A stretch of 64,000 nucleotides of DNA from Paenibacillaceae bacterium. Its GTDB lineage: Bacteria; Bacillota; Bacilli; Paenibacillales; Paenibacillaceae. The notes below the pieces were generated by a model. That model was not told where the DNA came from. It saw nothing but the letters and a program-made list of their open reading frames with translations, and ran no database searches. Of this stretch, positions 17,231 through 24,511 are shown one piece after another. The number at the start of each line of letters is the position of its first letter. Position 1 is the stretch's first letter. The position numbers and the translations under genes were made by a program. The DNA is taken from contig REGQ01000010.1 in NCBI GenBank assembly GCA_004134985.1, positions 1-64,000 of the forward strand, given 5' to 3'.

Positions 17231-17740
17231 CGCCCAACTTCTATATGAAATTTCATACACATTTGGCGATTCCGGCCCGATGCGCCTATTTCTATATGAA
17301 ATTTCATATACATTTGGCACCTTCCGGACCGCTCCGCCTATTTCTATATGAAATTTCATACACATTTGGCGATTCCGGCCCTCTGCTCCTATTTCTATAT
17401 GAAATTTCATATACATTTGGCGTTTTCCATCACGCCGCGCCTATTTCTATATGAAATTTCATATACATTTGGCACCTTCCGGCCCGCTCCGCCTATTTCT
17501 ATATGAAATTTCATATACATTTGGCGATTCCGGCACGCTGCTCCTATTTCTATATGAAATTTCATACACATTTGGCGATTCCGGCCCGCTCCGCCTATTT
17601 CTATATGAAATTTCATATACATTTGGCGATTCCGGCTCGCTCCGCCTATTTCTATATGAAATTTCATACACATTTGGCGATTCCGGCCCGCTGCTCCTAT
17701 TTATATATGAAATTTCATATACATTTGGCGTTTTCCAGCC
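17231..17740. repeat. Array 1 of palindromic 51-52 bp repeats (10 copies)
   Basis: Ten copies of a unit start their core at 17242, 17293, 17345, 17396, 17448, 17500, 17551, 17602, 17653 and 17704. The conserved part is about 34 bp and includes CCTATTTC, the perfect 18-bp palindrome TATATGAAATTTCATATA (some copies end CATACA), and CATTTGGC. The 17-18 bp between copies is a small set of related G/C-rich variants (GATTCCGGCCCGCT..., ACCTTCCGG..., GTTTTCCA...). Open frames through the array on both strands are by-products of the near-51-bp period. There are no cas genes, and the intervals resemble each other, so it is not a CRISPR array. Confidence 0.9.
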
Positions 17741-17894
17741 CGAACACCTATTTCACCAAATGGAACTATTCGGCATTGATTCGCTCCACTTCTTCGGGTG
17801 TTCGATGAACGTTGACACACTCGTTCTTAGCTATCACCTGCTGGATTAACACCGATTGCGCTTCGTTTTTGATCGAACATGCAACCGCCTCCGT

Positions 17895-18632
17895 TCAGTT
17901 CTCTCGTTTCTCCGTCTCGTTAAGTCCCTCCTGCGATAGGCAATCAATATATTTCATCAGTTCTAATATGGCATTCATTTGATTCGCCAATTGCTCATTT
18001 AGCTTCTGCAGAGCTACGAGAAAGGAGCGTTCAATAGCTGTTTGATCTTGTGTCTCTAAGGCCTCAAGCAACGCTTTCATGCTCTCAATAGAATAGACTG
18101 TTTTCCTTAAACTACTGATTACAAAAATTTTTTTTATTTCCCGCAGCGTAAAGATCCTGTATCCATTTTCAGGGTTCCGCTCAGAGCGAATGAGCCTTAC
18201 CTTTTCCCAATGTCGAATAGCCGATGAATTAACCCCAGCGATAGAGGCAACCTCTCCTATTTTCATCTCTTCCGTTATCTGCATATCCCTGTACTTGGAG
18301 AAATCAGTTTGATGAATGAGGCTCATGACCTCTTCCACTCGTTGCTTCTCTACTTGAATGTTGTACTGATTCAAGTTGATTATCCAAAGTGCCTGTTCGA
18401 CTTGGCCTTTTCTTAATAAGCTCATGACATCGTAGCCGACAGGAATATCGAATCCTTTTATTAAGGCCCGTAAAGCAATGAATGCTTGAACATGAACCGG
18501 TGTGTAATATCTTCTATTACTGGCCGTCCGAGGTACGTCGGGCACCAAATCGAGAGCTTCATATCTTCGCAAGGTGGTGGTACTTACACGAAGTCTCTTC
18601 GCAATTTGTTTTGGCGTATAGTTTTTGTCCAT
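17895..18632 (-). CDS. MerR-family regulator with two helix-turn-helix domains
   Basis: A 245-residue cytoplasmic DNA-binding protein with two MerR-type winged helix-turn-helix domains. One is at about 4-70 (YTPKQIAKRLRVSTTTLRRYEALDLV), the other at about 120-190 (KIGEVASIAGVNSSAIRHWEKVRLI). A helical tail with no evident metal-binding cysteines follows. Its promoter (18680-18708) has a TATAAT box, and a dyad sits just after the likely transcription start, which fits autorepression. The Shine-Dalgarno (AAGGAAAGG) lies inside a small hairpin, GGAAAGGTGCTTTCC, at 18634-18648. The gene is divergent from the DUF6273 gene and shares its control region. Effector unknown. Confidence 0.85.
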   Translation of the reverse strand: MDKNYTPKQIAKRLRVSTTTLRRYEALDLVPDVPRTASNRRYYTPVHVQAFIALRALIKGFDIPVGYDVMSLLRKGQVEQALWIINLNQYNIQVEKQRVEEVMSLIHQTDFSKYRDMQITEEMKIGEVASIAGVNSSAIRHWEKVRLIRSERNPENGYRIFTLREIKKIFVISSLRKTVYSIESMKALLEALETQDQTAIERSFLVALQKLNEQLANQMNAILELMKYIDCLSQEGLNETEKREN

Positions 18633-18648
18633 TGGAAAGCACCTTTCC

Positions 18649-18665
18649 TTAAAGTCGAACCTTAA
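18649..18665. promoter_or_regulatory. Dyad operator, copy 1 (MerR/DUF6273 intergenic)
   Basis: TTAAAGT-CGA-ACCTTAA is an imperfect inverted repeat of the type bound by MerR proteins. It lies between the MerR start and its -10 box. The same dyad with a different centre occurs at 19604-19620. In both places a shared 25-bp box begins 79 bp further on. Confidence 0.6.
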
Positions 18666-18679
18666 ACATTAACAACAAT

Positions 18680-18708
18680 ATTATAAGAAATGCTGGCAAC
18701 CCGGGCAA
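18680..18708 (-). promoter_or_regulatory. Promoter of the MerR gene
   Basis: On the minus strand TTGCCC (18703-18708), a 17-bp spacer and a perfect TATAAT (18680-18685) lie about 50 bp before the start codon. The dyad at 18649-18665 falls immediately downstream of the expected start site. Confidence 0.65.
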
Positions 18709-18727
18709 GGAATCCTGGCATATAAAA

Positions 18728-18752
18728 CGAAATCTTGCATGAATGTTGTATG
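18728..18752 (+). promoter_or_regulatory. Shared 25-bp box, copy 1, before the DUF6273 gene
   Basis: The 25 bases starting CGAAATCTTGCATG are identical to 19683-19707 before the hydrolase gene. Inside it TTGCATGA and TTGTATGA form a direct repeat about one helix turn (11 bp) apart. No clear -10/-35 pair can be read, so it may be an activator site. Role unknown. Confidence 0.5.
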
Positions 18753-18789
18753 ATCAAAGATGGAAAGAAAAAGTAAGGAGGAGAACTTA

Positions 18790-19476
18790 TTGGAAAATGG
18801 TAATCTTGCTTGCACGCCGAACCAGAGCATAAAGCCCGGCGAAATGATTACTTTCGGCACGTATCCACAGTTAGAGGATGGTATAGAACTGCCGATAAAA
18901 TGGCGTGTTCTCCAAAATTCAGGCAGCGAGCTGTTTATTTTGAGCGAATATATTTTGGAGTGCAAGCGATACCACGGCGAGTCCGCAGATATTACGTGGC
19001 GTGATTGTGTGGATATTAATTGGCGTGACTGTGATTTGCGCAAGTGGCTGAACGATGAATTCTATAACACCGCATTCAATGCCGCCGAAAAGGAATTTAT
19101 TAAGACGACTCATTGCACGGACAACGGAGATGGCAGCCCGGATACGGAGGACAAGGTTTTTTTGCTTAGCGTTACCGAGATAAAGGATTCATATGATCTA
19201 CACGGCAAGGATTTGCGGCGCGCTGTTGGAACGGACTTTGCCAAAACAAAAAAAACCGATGGATGCAGCTTATATGTATATGATAAAACGGACAAAGATA
19301 ACTATACCATCAGAAACGGCGAAGAAGTTGGCTGTTCCTGGTGGTGGCTGCGAACACAAGGAAACAAGCCTTCACGCGCGTTTTTTGTCGGTCCAAGTTG
19401 CAGTATTCGCAGCTATGCGAATGTCAGTCTCGCCCGTGACGGCGTGCGCCCCGCTATAATAATTAATCTCCCATGA
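18790..19476 (+). CDS. DUF6273 domain protein
   Basis: A protein of 228 residues matching the DUF6273 pattern: an opening ITFGTYPQ box, WRVL, a cysteine/tryptophan-rich region ending in LRKWLNDEFYNTAF, then the terminal block WWWLRTQG...GVRPAIIINL. The family is common in Firmicutes and has no firmly known function. Its fold is thought to resemble formylglycine-generating or lectin-like domains. I place the start at TTG 18790, because AGGAGG lies 8 bp before it. The ATG at 18760 has no ribosome site. No signal peptide is seen. It is divergent from the MerR gene and followed by a terminator. Confidence 0.75.
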   Translation: MENGNLACTPNQSIKPGEMITFGTYPQLEDGIELPIKWRVLQNSGSELFILSEYILECKRYHGESADITWRDCVDINWRDCDLRKWLNDEFYNTAFNAAEKEFIKTTHCTDNGDGSPDTEDKVFLLSVTEIKDSYDLHGKDLRRAVGTDFAKTKKTDGCSLYVYDKTDKDNYTIRNGEEVGCSWWWLRTQGNKPSRAFFVGPSCSIRSYANVSLARDGVRPAIIINLP

Positions 19477-19509
19477 TACACGGGTAACGGATGAACGATA
19501 GCTCAATAT

Positions 19510-19557
19510 AACAGCGGCAGTCTAGGACTTTTTTTCTCTCCCAGGGCTGCCGCTGTT
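19510..19557 (+). terminator. Terminator after the DUF6273 gene
   Basis: AACAGCGGCAG pairs perfectly with CTGCCGCTGTT across a 26-base loop that contains a T-run. The T-run after the stem is short, so termination may be partial. Confidence 0.6.
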
Positions 19558-19603
19558 TATATGTTAGAATTCGTTTGCCTGCTTGTTCCCACTTCCCCTG
19601 ATA

Positions 19604-19620
19604 TTAAAGTTTAACCTTAA
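19604..19620. promoter_or_regulatory. Dyad operator, copy 2 (before the hydrolase gene)
   Basis: TTAAAGT-TTA-ACCTTAA has the same half-sites as copy 1 at 18649-18665, with the same distance to the shared box. No divergent gene lies here, so the dyad most likely serves the downstream hydrolase gene. Confidence 0.55.
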
Positions 19621-19682
19621 AGTGCTACGTTAACATAAAAACCTCGAATCGATCATACGGCCTATGTGTCATTGAGAAAAAC

Positions 19683-19707
19683 CGAAATCTTGCATGAATG
19701 TTGTATG
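19683..19707 (+). promoter_or_regulatory. Shared 25-bp box, copy 2, before the hydrolase gene
   Basis: Identical over 25 bases to 18728-18752, while the 62 bp between dyad and box are not alike in the two regions. This points to selection on the dyad and the box rather than a recent duplication. Confidence 0.5.
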
Positions 19708-19738
19708 TTATTAGTATACCAATTTGGGAGTGATCATA

Positions 19739-20671
19739 TTGAACAAAATCGTAACCTTACATGATGGTTCACAATTGGAGGTTGGCTTAACTGGCGATCC
19801 CACCAGTAAGGTAATTATGCTGCCGATAGCTAAAAAATCTGTTTTGGGTCAAGAAGCGGAGCAATTGAAGTTATGGGGAGTCGATCCTGAACGTGGGAGA
19901 AATTTTGTGGATGGACTGTCCGATACGTTCCAGGTGTTGTATTTTGACTATGAAGGTCATCTGTTTGCCAATCCTCAACCAGATCTTCTTACGCCAGAAA
20001 ACATTGCAAAGGATTTATTGCACATAGCTGATGAAATGAAAGTTGCCACGTTTAGCTATTACGGCTACTCCTGGCTCGCTCTGGTTGGTCTGCAATTGGC
20101 AATTAGAACAAACCGAATGGAAAGTTTGATTATGGGGGGATTCCCGCCCTATGAGGGACCCTATAAAGAAATGTTGACCGTAACGACCAAAACTTTTGAG
20201 CAAGCATTATTTAATCAAAATACCTCTTATGATCCATTCATGGAAAATGCCAAACCTGAACAAATCGATTGGGATAATATACAGGTTCAAATCGACCCAA
20301 AACAAACCAAGCAATTTTTCACCATGTATAACAACTTGCTTGATTTTGATGATAAAAAAATTCAGGAGGGATTGAACTTTCCCAAGCTTACCTTCGCTGG
20401 ACAGGAGGACACCATTGTTTATGGTGAGAACTTTGGCAATGTAACTGTTGATATCGCCGGTTTGCTGCAAAAGCACGAACAGGTATTGCGGGAATTTGGT
20501 TGGAATGTGATGATTATGCGCGGGGAAAGCATGGATCATACAAAAGCCATGCAGCCTGAAGCTGTCCTGCCATTAATTAAACCTTGGTTAATTGACCATC
20601 TATTGAACTGTTCCGGCAACCCGAGCAGCGGCAATTGCAATGCAAGTTCGGCTGATCCATATCATCAATGA
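19739..20671 (+). CDS. Alpha/beta hydrolase-fold protein
   Basis: A cytoplasmic protein of 310 residues. The start is TTG at 19739, with GGGAG 8 bp upstream. The open frame itself begins 15 bp earlier at a TTG inside the ribosome-site region. The fold is suggested by the sequence order FDYEGHLF (strand and turn after beta 4) and the nucleophile elbow YYGYSWLALVG, with a likely Ser111. The elbow reads G-Y-S-W-L rather than the usual G-x-S-x-G. A late GESMDHTKAM could supply the catalytic His. Substrate unknown. It shares upstream elements with the DUF6273 gene and so probably belongs to the same MerR regulon. The C-terminal tail is rich in Ser, Asn and Cys. Confidence 0.7.
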   Translation: MNKIVTLHDGSQLEVGLTGDPTSKVIMLPIAKKSVLGQEAEQLKLWGVDPERGRNFVDGLSDTFQVLYFDYEGHLFANPQPDLLTPENIAKDLLHIADEMKVATFSYYGYSWLALVGLQLAIRTNRMESLIMGGFPPYEGPYKEMLTVTTKTFEQALFNQNTSYDPFMENAKPEQIDWDNIQVQIDPKQTKQFFTMYNNLLDFDDKKIQEGLNFPKLTFAGQEDTIVYGENFGNVTVDIAGLLQKHEQVLREFGWNVMIMRGESMDHTKAMQPEAVLPLIKPWLIDHLLNCSGNPSSGNCNASSADPYHQ

Positions 20672-20733
20672 TTGAAAAAAACAGGAGGAGAATGTTGCGG
20701 CTGGCCTTCTTCGCGTGGATGGAACAGAGCGCG

Positions 20734-20873
20734 GATCACGTAAGTTCCATCTAGCGCTATTACTGGTGGTGCCGATCACGCAAGCTCCATCTGGGCGGCA
20801 ATACTGGTGGGGTTAATCACCCAAGCTCCATCTAGGCGGCATTACTGGTGGTGCCGATCACGCAAGCTCCATC
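20734..20873. repeat. Tandem repeat of 40-41 bp (about 3.5 copies)
   Basis: Units start GATCACGCAAGCTCCATCT at 20734, 20774, 20815 and 20856. The last is cut after CCATC and runs straight into the palindrome array. No gene is apparent. Confidence 0.8.
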
Positions 20874-20874
20874 G

Positions 20875-21177
20875 ATTCCGGCCCGCTGCGCCTATTTCTA
20901 TATGATATTTCATATACATTTGGCACCTTCCGACCCCTTGCGCCTATTTCTATATGAAATTTCATATACATTTGGCACCTTCCGACCCCTTGCGCCTATT
21001 TCTATATGATATTTCATACACATTTGGCACCTTCCGACCCCTTGCGCCTATTTCTATATGATATTTCATATACATTTGGCACCTTCCGGCCCGATGCGCC
21101 TATTTCTATATGAAATTTCATATACATTTGGCGATTCCAACCCCCTCCGCCTATTTCTATATGAAATTTCATATACA
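20875..21177. repeat. Array 2 of palindromic 51-52 bp repeats (6 copies)
   Basis: Six cores start at 20899, 20951, 21003, 21055, 21107 and 21158. The unit is the same as in array 1 and in the same orientation. Three cores read TATATGATATTTCATA instead of the perfect palindrome. The array ends inside a unit, about 20 bp from the stop codon of the convergent AraC gene. Together the two arrays bracket the MerR/DUF6273/hydrolase cassette. Confidence 0.9.
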
Positions 21178-21196
21178 GCTAACCTTGCGCAGCTCC

Positions 21197-22090
21197 CTAT
21201 CCGTCCTTTCCGTCCGCCTTATCCTCCCGCTCCGCAATAAGCCACGTATTCTCGAAATCATCCTTCAGGACGAGGTCACGGCCGATCGACGTTCTGACGC
21301 TTTCCCGGTAGGCAGAAGGGGACATGCCCTCCCTGGAATGGAACAGCCGGGAGAAATACGGCAGTGTCAGTCCAACCCGCTCGGCGATTTCGGTCACCGG
21401 TACGGAGGTGAACTCCAGATATTCGCGCGCTTTCTCCAGCCGCAAACGCTGTAAATACTGAATCGGCGCCATACCGGTATGCTCGCGGAACAGCTCGATA
21501 ATGTAATGCGGGTGATAGCCGAATCTGTCCGACAGCTGCTCCAGCGTAATCGGGTGCTGCAGATGCTCACGCAAGTAACGCGCTATCTTGAAGTCAGACA
21601 GCGCCGCCTCATTCCGTCCCATATCCTCATGCTCCGTCCCGCTCGCCAGCAAGGAAACGAGCGCTGCCTTGAATCCGCTCTCGATCTGGAAGGGCAAATA
21701 AGCGCGCGGTGCACGGTGATACCGGGCTGATAGCTTGAACAGCTCCCGAAAGGCCGTCATATTCGCTGCCGTGCACAGCCCGCTAGGTTCGGACGCGCCA
21801 ATCCAGCTGAGCAGCAGCTCATTATGCACCTCGAATTTAAAATCAAGCGTAATCGTACTGCTGTCAAATGCGAAACTGTGAACGACGTTGGGCGGGAACA
21901 AATAATAGCGCCCCGGCTTGACAGCCATCTGCCGACCGTCAAGCCAAGCTGTCCCCGAGCCCTCCAGCGGCAGCAGTAGCTGCAGATGGCTCTCATGCTG
22001 GTGCGGGTGTACGCGGCTCGACTTGGGATAGTCAATTCTTGCGGTCCAAAGCAATGTTAGCTGGGTATCCCTTATAGGTGGAAATTCCAT
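21197..22090 (-). CDS. AraC-family regulator with cupin domain
   Basis: A regulator of 297 residues. The start at 22090 is chosen because AGGAGG lies just before it. The longer frame from 22156 has no ribosome site. The N-terminal cupin (HPHQHESHLQLLLPLEG and YYLFPPNVVHSF) would bind a small ligand. The C-terminal AraC helix-turn-helix pair contains ALSDFKIARYLREHLQHPITLEQLS and ends VGLTLPYFSRLFHSREGMSPSAYR. It is divergent from the dehydrogenase-GH88 operon and most likely controls it. Confidence 0.87.
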   Translation of the reverse strand: MEFPPIRDTQLTLLWTARIDYPKSSRVHPHQHESHLQLLLPLEGSGTAWLDGRQMAVKPGRYYLFPPNVVHSFAFDSSTITLDFKFEVHNELLLSWIGASEPSGLCTAANMTAFRELFKLSARYHRAPRAYLPFQIESGFKAALVSLLASGTEHEDMGRNEAALSDFKIARYLREHLQHPITLEQLSDRFGYHPHYIIELFREHTGMAPIQYLQRLRLEKAREYLEFTSVPVTEIAERVGLTLPYFSRLFHSREGMSPSAYRESVRTSIGRDLVLKDDFENTWLIAEREDKADGKDG

Positions 22091-22308
22091 CTTCTCCTCC
22101 TCGTTTGTGCAAATGATAGTAACCTTTACACTAAAGCCGATGATCGATCCAGTCAACTGAATTATGCAATTCCCCCTAGAGAAACACCTGAGGATCGGTT
22201 AAATGTTCATGTATTATAGGCATGGCCTCCCTTCGCCGCTGCGAGTATCATAAAAGTGTAGCAACAAGCAGACAAAAAAATTTTGCGGCAGAGAGGGTGC
22301 GTTAACGT
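22091..22308. promoter_or_regulatory. Divergent control region, AraC / dehydrogenase-GH88 operon
   Basis: About 218 bp without a gene. It must hold both promoters. A TATTAT-like box lies near 22213-22218, but no clear -35 partner, cre box or strong dyad was recognised. Confidence 0.4.
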
Positions 22309-23349
22309 ATGGTAAGAAAAATGTCAGTGCCTCCGATGGATCTTGTTGAACATGACGGGCCAGGCACACAAATGTGTGCGGTTATGGATGGAATCGGTGA
22401 AATTTCAATTAAACGGGCTTTAGTTCCTGAACCTGCGGAAGGTGAAGTCAGAGTAAAAATCAAGTGGGTCGGTATTTGCGGCAGTGACGTGGAAGTGTTC
22501 CGCGGCGCGCGCGAGCCGGAATTCGTCAGCTATCCCACAAGACTCGGGCACGAGGTCGCGGGTATTATCGACAAGGTAGGCCCGAATGTAATGGGTCTGA
22601 AGGAAGGCGATCAGGTTGCCCTGCGCTACGTATGGGGCGCTTTTGCCGAATATGTCTGCTGCAGCCCGTTCTCCGTCAAAGTGCTGCCGAAAGATTTTCC
22701 ACTGATTGAGGGTTCACTGATCGAAGTGCTGCCCGGCATTATTCATGCAGCCGAAATTGCGGAAATATCGCCTAACAAAAATGTACTGATTACCGGCCAA
22801 GGCGTGAGCGGACTCATTATGACGCAGGTCATCAGCCTGTTCAGCCCGCGCAATCTGGTCGTTACGGATCTGTTCGATGAGAAGCTGGCACTTGCCAAAA
22901 AATACGGCGCTACCCATACGTATAAACTGCCATCCGAGGACGCCCGGACGATGGATATATTGAAAGAGGATTTTCCCGAAGGCTTCGATGTCGTCATACC
23001 TTGCCTGCTGGAAGGCGCGGGAATGGTTGATGCGATTGACGCGGCAGCCCAGAACGGCCGGATCGTCATGTACGGCTGTATTGGAACCTGTCACAAACCG
23101 GTTGACTTCTTCAAGGTGCACAAGAAAAGGCTGGATATCTTCTCCACTGAACCAAAGCGGGACATTGATAACCGCCGCTACTTCGAGGAAGGGCTGAAGC
23201 TGGTGCTTGACGGGCTGATCAATACAGAAGAGATGATTACGGATATCGTACCTCTGGCAGAAGTGGACAAAGCGTTCCGGCTGCGCAACGAGCATAAGGG
23301 AGAAACGATCCACGTCATGATCGATTGCGAAGCAGGTCAGAATGAATAA
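22309..23349 (+). CDS. Zinc-type medium-chain alcohol/polyol dehydrogenase
   Basis: A 346-residue cytoplasmic oxidoreductase of the medium-chain dehydrogenase family. The catalytic-zinc motif ICGSDVEVF (about 57-65) and GHEVAG (about 83-88) are present. The nucleotide-binding region is VLITGQGVSGLIMTQV. The four-cysteine structural-zinc lobe found in many relatives is absent: GDQVALRYVWGAFAEYV runs straight on. Its stop overlaps the start of the GH88 gene by 8 bp, so the two are translationally coupled. It probably oxidises or reduces a sugar acid or keto-sugar released by GH88. That role is inferred. Confidence 0.83.
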   Translation: MVRKMSVPPMDLVEHDGPGTQMCAVMDGIGEISIKRALVPEPAEGEVRVKIKWVGICGSDVEVFRGAREPEFVSYPTRLGHEVAGIIDKVGPNVMGLKEGDQVALRYVWGAFAEYVCCSPFSVKVLPKDFPLIEGSLIEVLPGIIHAAEIAEISPNKNVLITGQGVSGLIMTQVISLFSPRNLVVTDLFDEKLALAKKYGATHTYKLPSEDARTMDILKEDFPEGFDVVIPCLLEGAGMVDAIDAAAQNGRIVMYGCIGTCHKPVDFFKVHKKRLDIFSTEPKRDIDNRRYFEEGLKLVLDGLINTEEMITDIVPLAEVDKAFRLRNEHKGETIHVMIDCEAGQNE

Positions 23350-24490
23350 CCGCCCGACTTTCGATACTATTCAGAGCGGACAGGATTTGCTGGAAGCGAT
23401 GCCTGAGGTATGGGCTGCGCTGCAGCAAAAAGTGCAGCGGATGATGAAGCAGTTAAAGGGTAAAACGCCTCATGCAGCCGACCATCAAGTGTACGATGAC
23501 AGCCAGCTCGATTGGTGGACTTCCGGCTTCTGGCCGGGTACCTTGTGGCTGCTCTATGATATGACAGGAGATCCGCAATATCGCGAGGAAGCGCAAGATT
23601 GGGACGTCCGGCTGGAGCAATGCTTCCTGAGAGAATCGAGATTCCATCATGATGTCGGGTTTCAGTTTCTATTGACCGCTGTGATGAAACATCGGCTGAC
23701 AGACGATCAGGAAGCCCGCAGAAGAGCGCTGCATGCTGCCAATTTCCTCGCCGGCCGATTCAATCTTGCCGGTAACTTCATTCGGGCGCAGAATGAAGGG
23801 AAGGTCGGCGGATCTATTATTGACTCCGCGATGAACCTCTCCCTGCTCTTCTGGGCCTCGGAAGAAGCCGAAGACCCGCGTTATCGCCACATCGCGCTGG
23901 CGCATGCGCAGACCATCCTGGCTCGCTTCATTCGCGAGGATGGTTCAGTCCGGCATATCGTCAAATTCGATCCGGCAACAGGAGAAGTGCTGGAAGCATT
24001 GGGCGGACAAGGCTACAGCCCGGATTCTTCCTGGAGCAGAGGCCAGGCCTGGGCGCTGTATGGCTTGGCCAATGTGTACCGCAATACCGGGGACCGCGTC
24101 TATCTGGACGCCGCACGCAAAGTGGCGAACTACTTTATCGCGGCATCCCAGGAAGAGACGATTCCAGCATGGGACTTCCGCGTGCCGGATTCGGCCAATG
24201 AGCCGCGAGACACTTCGGCGGCGGCGATCGCGGCATCCGGACTGCTGAACATCGCCTCGCAACTCCCCGAACCGGAAGGCCGGATGTACCGGTTCGCTGC
24301 CCTGAAACTGCTGGCCGCTTTGACTAGCGGGTATGCCGCTTGGGACGAGCCGGAGTTCGAAGGCATTCTGCGAGGCGGTACAGGCAATAAGCCGATCATG
24401 CAAAATGTTGACGCGGCATTAATTTACGGCGACTATTATTATGTCGAGGCGCTGGCCAAGCTGCAGGGCTGGAACCGGCACCTCTTCTAA
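23342..24490 (+). CDS. Unsaturated glucuronyl hydrolase, GH88
   Basis: A 382-residue cytoplasmic enzyme of family GH88, (alpha/alpha)6 barrel. It hydrates the double bond of the delta-4,5-unsaturated uronic acid at the end of lyase-made oligosaccharides, releasing 4-deoxy-keto-uronate. The two essential aspartates of the family are seen as HHDVGFQF (Asp104) and IIDSAMNLSLLFW (Asp161). WWTSGFWPG (58-66) and SSWSRGQAWALYG are also typical. There is no signal peptide. The upstream lyase is not in this window, so the polysaccharide (pectic, ulvan-like or glycosaminoglycan) is not identified. Confidence 0.92.
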   Translation: MNNRPTFDTIQSGQDLLEAMPEVWAALQQKVQRMMKQLKGKTPHAADHQVYDDSQLDWWTSGFWPGTLWLLYDMTGDPQYREEAQDWDVRLEQCFLRESRFHHDVGFQFLLTAVMKHRLTDDQEARRRALHAANFLAGRFNLAGNFIRAQNEGKVGGSIIDSAMNLSLLFWASEEAEDPRYRHIALAHAQTILARFIREDGSVRHIVKFDPATGEVLEALGGQGYSPDSSWSRGQAWALYGLANVYRNTGDRVYLDAARKVANYFIAASQEETIPAWDFRVPDSANEPRDTSAAAIAASGLLNIASQLPEPEGRMYRFAALKLLAALTSGYAAWDEPEFEGILRGGTGNKPIMQNVDAALIYGDYYYVEALAKLQGWNRHLF

Positions 24491-24511
24491 CAGAAGATAG
24501 GAGACGATTCA

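Noticed and set aside
17231-17740. CRISPR array (regular repeats with short intervals)
   Set aside because: The 17-18 bp intervals are variants of one another rather than unique spacers, the repeat contains a full 18-bp palindrome, and no cas gene is nearby.
17407-17849. Repeat proteins with FHIHLA or YEISYTFGDSGP motifs on both strands
   Set aside because: The frames exist on both strands and several phases because the palindromic unit is close to 51 bp long. They lack ribosome sites and shift frame at each 52-bp unit.
18728-18752. Reading the shared 25-bp box as an attachment or insertion site
   Set aside because: Both copies lie at the same offset from a conserved dyad and before a start codon, which fits a regulatory element better. 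No integrase is present.
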